This document shows positions 5,825 through 6,729 of a stretch of DNA of 6,729 nt, piece by piece. The notes beneath the pieces are model-generated. The model was not told the origin of the DNA. It saw only the letters and a list, made by a program, of their open reading frames with translations, and made no database searches. The stretch is from WRIS01 sp964345475 (GTDB lineage: Bacteria; Actinomycetota; Coriobacteriia; Coriobacteriales; Eggerthellaceae). The translations under genes and the position numbers were made by a program. Position 1 is the stretch's first letter, and each line of letters begins with the position of its first letter. Where the stretch lies: assembly GCA_964345475.1 (NCBI GenBank), contig CAYFQW010000036.1:1-6729 (forward strand). Reading direction: 5' to 3'.

Positions 5825-6691
5825 TTGTTCGGGATACCCCTGTTCAGCTCATTGATAATACTGTATCTATTTTTGGGTGGCGCCGCTGCGGGAGCTTTGT
5901 TTTTCATATCGGCTTGGAGCATTTATCGACATAGGAATATGAGTCAATATTCCGAACGAGCGCAGGCTGCTTTTAAATCCCTCAGATTATACTCATACAT
6001 TATCGGTCTGGTATTGCTTGTGTTTTCAATACTGTGTCTCGTCTGGGACTTGGGTTATCCATCACGGGCCGCGTATCTTTTCCTTAGGCCTCACTTTACG
6101 GTACTAAGTTTCGGGTCCTATATTCTGCTGTTTGAATTCTTGATCGTGCTTATCTTGACGGGTGCTAATCTCTTCAAACCTATATTTATTAGTGGGCAAA
6201 TGCGCAAGGCACTTGAGTACCTATGCGGTTTCTTTTCTCTTGCTGTTATGATTTATACGGGAATATTTTTGGCCACTAATGCCTCGGTGCCATTCTGGAA
6301 CACCTGGTGGCTCGTAGCCCTATTTCTTTTTTCCTCTGCTTCAGCTGGTGTTTCAATAGTTTTGCTCGTTGACTACTTTATTAAAGATAGGACATATCTT
6401 TTGGGAGCGGCTAAACCCTTGCAGAAGGCGCATATCGTGGCTTTGATTCTAGAATCCATAGCCCTCACCTTCTTTTTGTACGCTGCCTTCGAGAATCCCG
6501 CAGCGTCAAAATCAGTTGAACTTTTAATGGATCCCAGCATTCTTCCTGTTGCTATAATAGGTATGGTGGGGATGGGTATTGTTGTGCCTTTCTGTCTCGA
6601 GTCCTTTAATCTTACAGTACGGCCTTACAGGGCCATTCCTGTCTCTGATGTTATTTGTTTATTTGGGTGTTTTTTGGCTCTTCGCCAGTAA
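5825..6691 (+). CDS. NrfD/PsrC/DmsC-family quinone-interacting membrane subunit
   Basis: A 288-residue integral membrane protein. NrfD-family proteins exchange electrons with the quinone pool, usually through an FeS protein (B subunit), for molybdenum or other respiratory reductases. The N-terminus MFGIPLFSSLIILYLFLGGAAAGA (key part YLFLGGAAAG) is characteristic. Hydrophobic helices fall at about 8-32, 54-77, 91-115, 130-150, 158-182, 200-222 and 239-260. An eighth begins near 272 and is cut by the TAA at 6689-6691 after only about 16 residues. The TTG start is chosen for AGGAG (5815-5819) five bases upstream and because it gives the family's N-terminus. No FeS subunit gene lies upstream; one may follow beyond the window. 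The stop may be the true end or a nonsense change, because the frame stays open beyond it. Confidence 0.85.
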   Translation: MFGIPLFSSLIILYLFLGGAAAGALFFISAWSIYRHRNMSQYSERAQAAFKSLRLYSYIIGLVLLVFSILCLVWDLGYPSRAAYLFLRPHFTVLSFGSYILLFEFLIVLILTGANLFKPIFISGQMRKALEYLCGFFSLAVMIYTGIFLATNASVPFWNTWWLVALFLFSSASAGVSIVLLVDYFIKDRTYLLGAAKPLQKAHIVALILESIALTFFLYAAFENPAASKSVELLMDPSILPVAIIGMVGMGIVVPFCLESFNLTVRPYRAIPVSDVICLFGCFLALRQ

Positions 6692-6709
6692 GTGTGGGTG
6701 GGTTTTAGC

Positions 6710-6729
6710 GTGAAAATGCAGGTGGACAC
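6710..6729 (+). CDS. Possible start of the next gene, cut by the window edge
   Basis: GTG at 6710 (or ATG at 6716) opens a frame reading MKMQVDT to the window end. An SD-like GGGTGGG lies at 6696-6702, about seven bases upstream, with a mismatch to the usual GGAGG. A start of this kind would suit a ferredoxin-type B subunit, which often begins with a short strand and V-D before the first cysteine cluster and is the expected partner of NrfD. Only about seven codons are visible. The same frame could instead be the tail of the NrfD gene. Confidence 0.3.

Noticed and set aside
6661..6713. Frameshift in the six-T run (6670-6675) as the cause of the early NrfD stop
   Set aside because: Both alternative frames end within about 20 bases of the present stop and give less NrfD-like sequence than simple continuation of the present frame.
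1..6729. CRISPR array, insertion sequence, prophage or defence genes
   Set aside because: No regularly spaced repeats, transposase, integrase or nuclease domains were found on either strand. A tRNA-linked attachment site was considered, but no integrase or direct repeat of a tRNA end is present.

Overview
The window looks like a piece of chromosome from an anaerobic actinobacterium of the class Coriobacteriia, most likely the Eggerthellaceae. This is inferred from gene content: an exported, lipobox-bearing FAD reductase of the fumarate reductase/ketosteroid dehydrogenase superfamily with a divergent LysR regulator, followed by an NrfD-type quinone-interacting membrane protein. By eye the base composition is near 50% GC, low for most of that family, so the genus is left open. 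I see no phage, insertion sequence, CRISPR array or toxin-antitoxin gene.

Layout. (1) 83-2212, plus strand: a HelD-type superfamily 1 helicase-like ATPase, the kind that strips stalled RNA polymerase from DNA. It starts at TTG behind a good Shine-Dalgarno sequence and a TATAAT -10 box. (2) 2287-2508, minus strand: a tRNA-Lys(TTT) to tRNA-Gln(TTG) pair, both with encoded CCA. A near-consensus promoter (TTGACC-N17-TACAAT) lies at 2577-2605. The spacer between the tRNAs holds two small hairpins. (3) 2760-3656, minus strand: a LysR-type regulator. (4) 3657-3852: a divergent control region with two 16-bp palindromes of the same 6-4-6 build, centres exactly 21 bp apart, the best operator candidates in the window. 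(5) 3853-5484, plus strand: an exported FAD-dependent reductase whose C-terminal half resembles 3-ketosteroid dehydrogenase. Its signal peptide has a degenerate twin-arginine motif (TRADFLKG). (6) 5485-5824: a gene-less stretch with a bulged hairpin, a strong nested terminator hairpin, and a TTGACA-N16-TATTTT promoter. (7) 5825-6691, plus strand: an NrfD-family membrane protein whose stop codon falls inside the predicted eighth helix, with a possible next gene starting at 6710.

How the parts may work together. The LysR protein probably senses a small molecule and controls the flavoprotein through the twin palindromes. The flavoprotein probably reduces an organic acceptor outside the membrane. 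The NrfD protein has its own promoter behind a terminator. It more likely heads a second respiratory operon running off the right edge than serves as the direct electron donor of the flavoprotein. The HelD gene and the tRNAs are housekeeping neighbours with no visible link to the reductase. I found no clear undescribed system. The strongest leads are the paired palindromes, the odd signal peptide and active site of the flavoprotein, and the 3' end of the NrfD gene.
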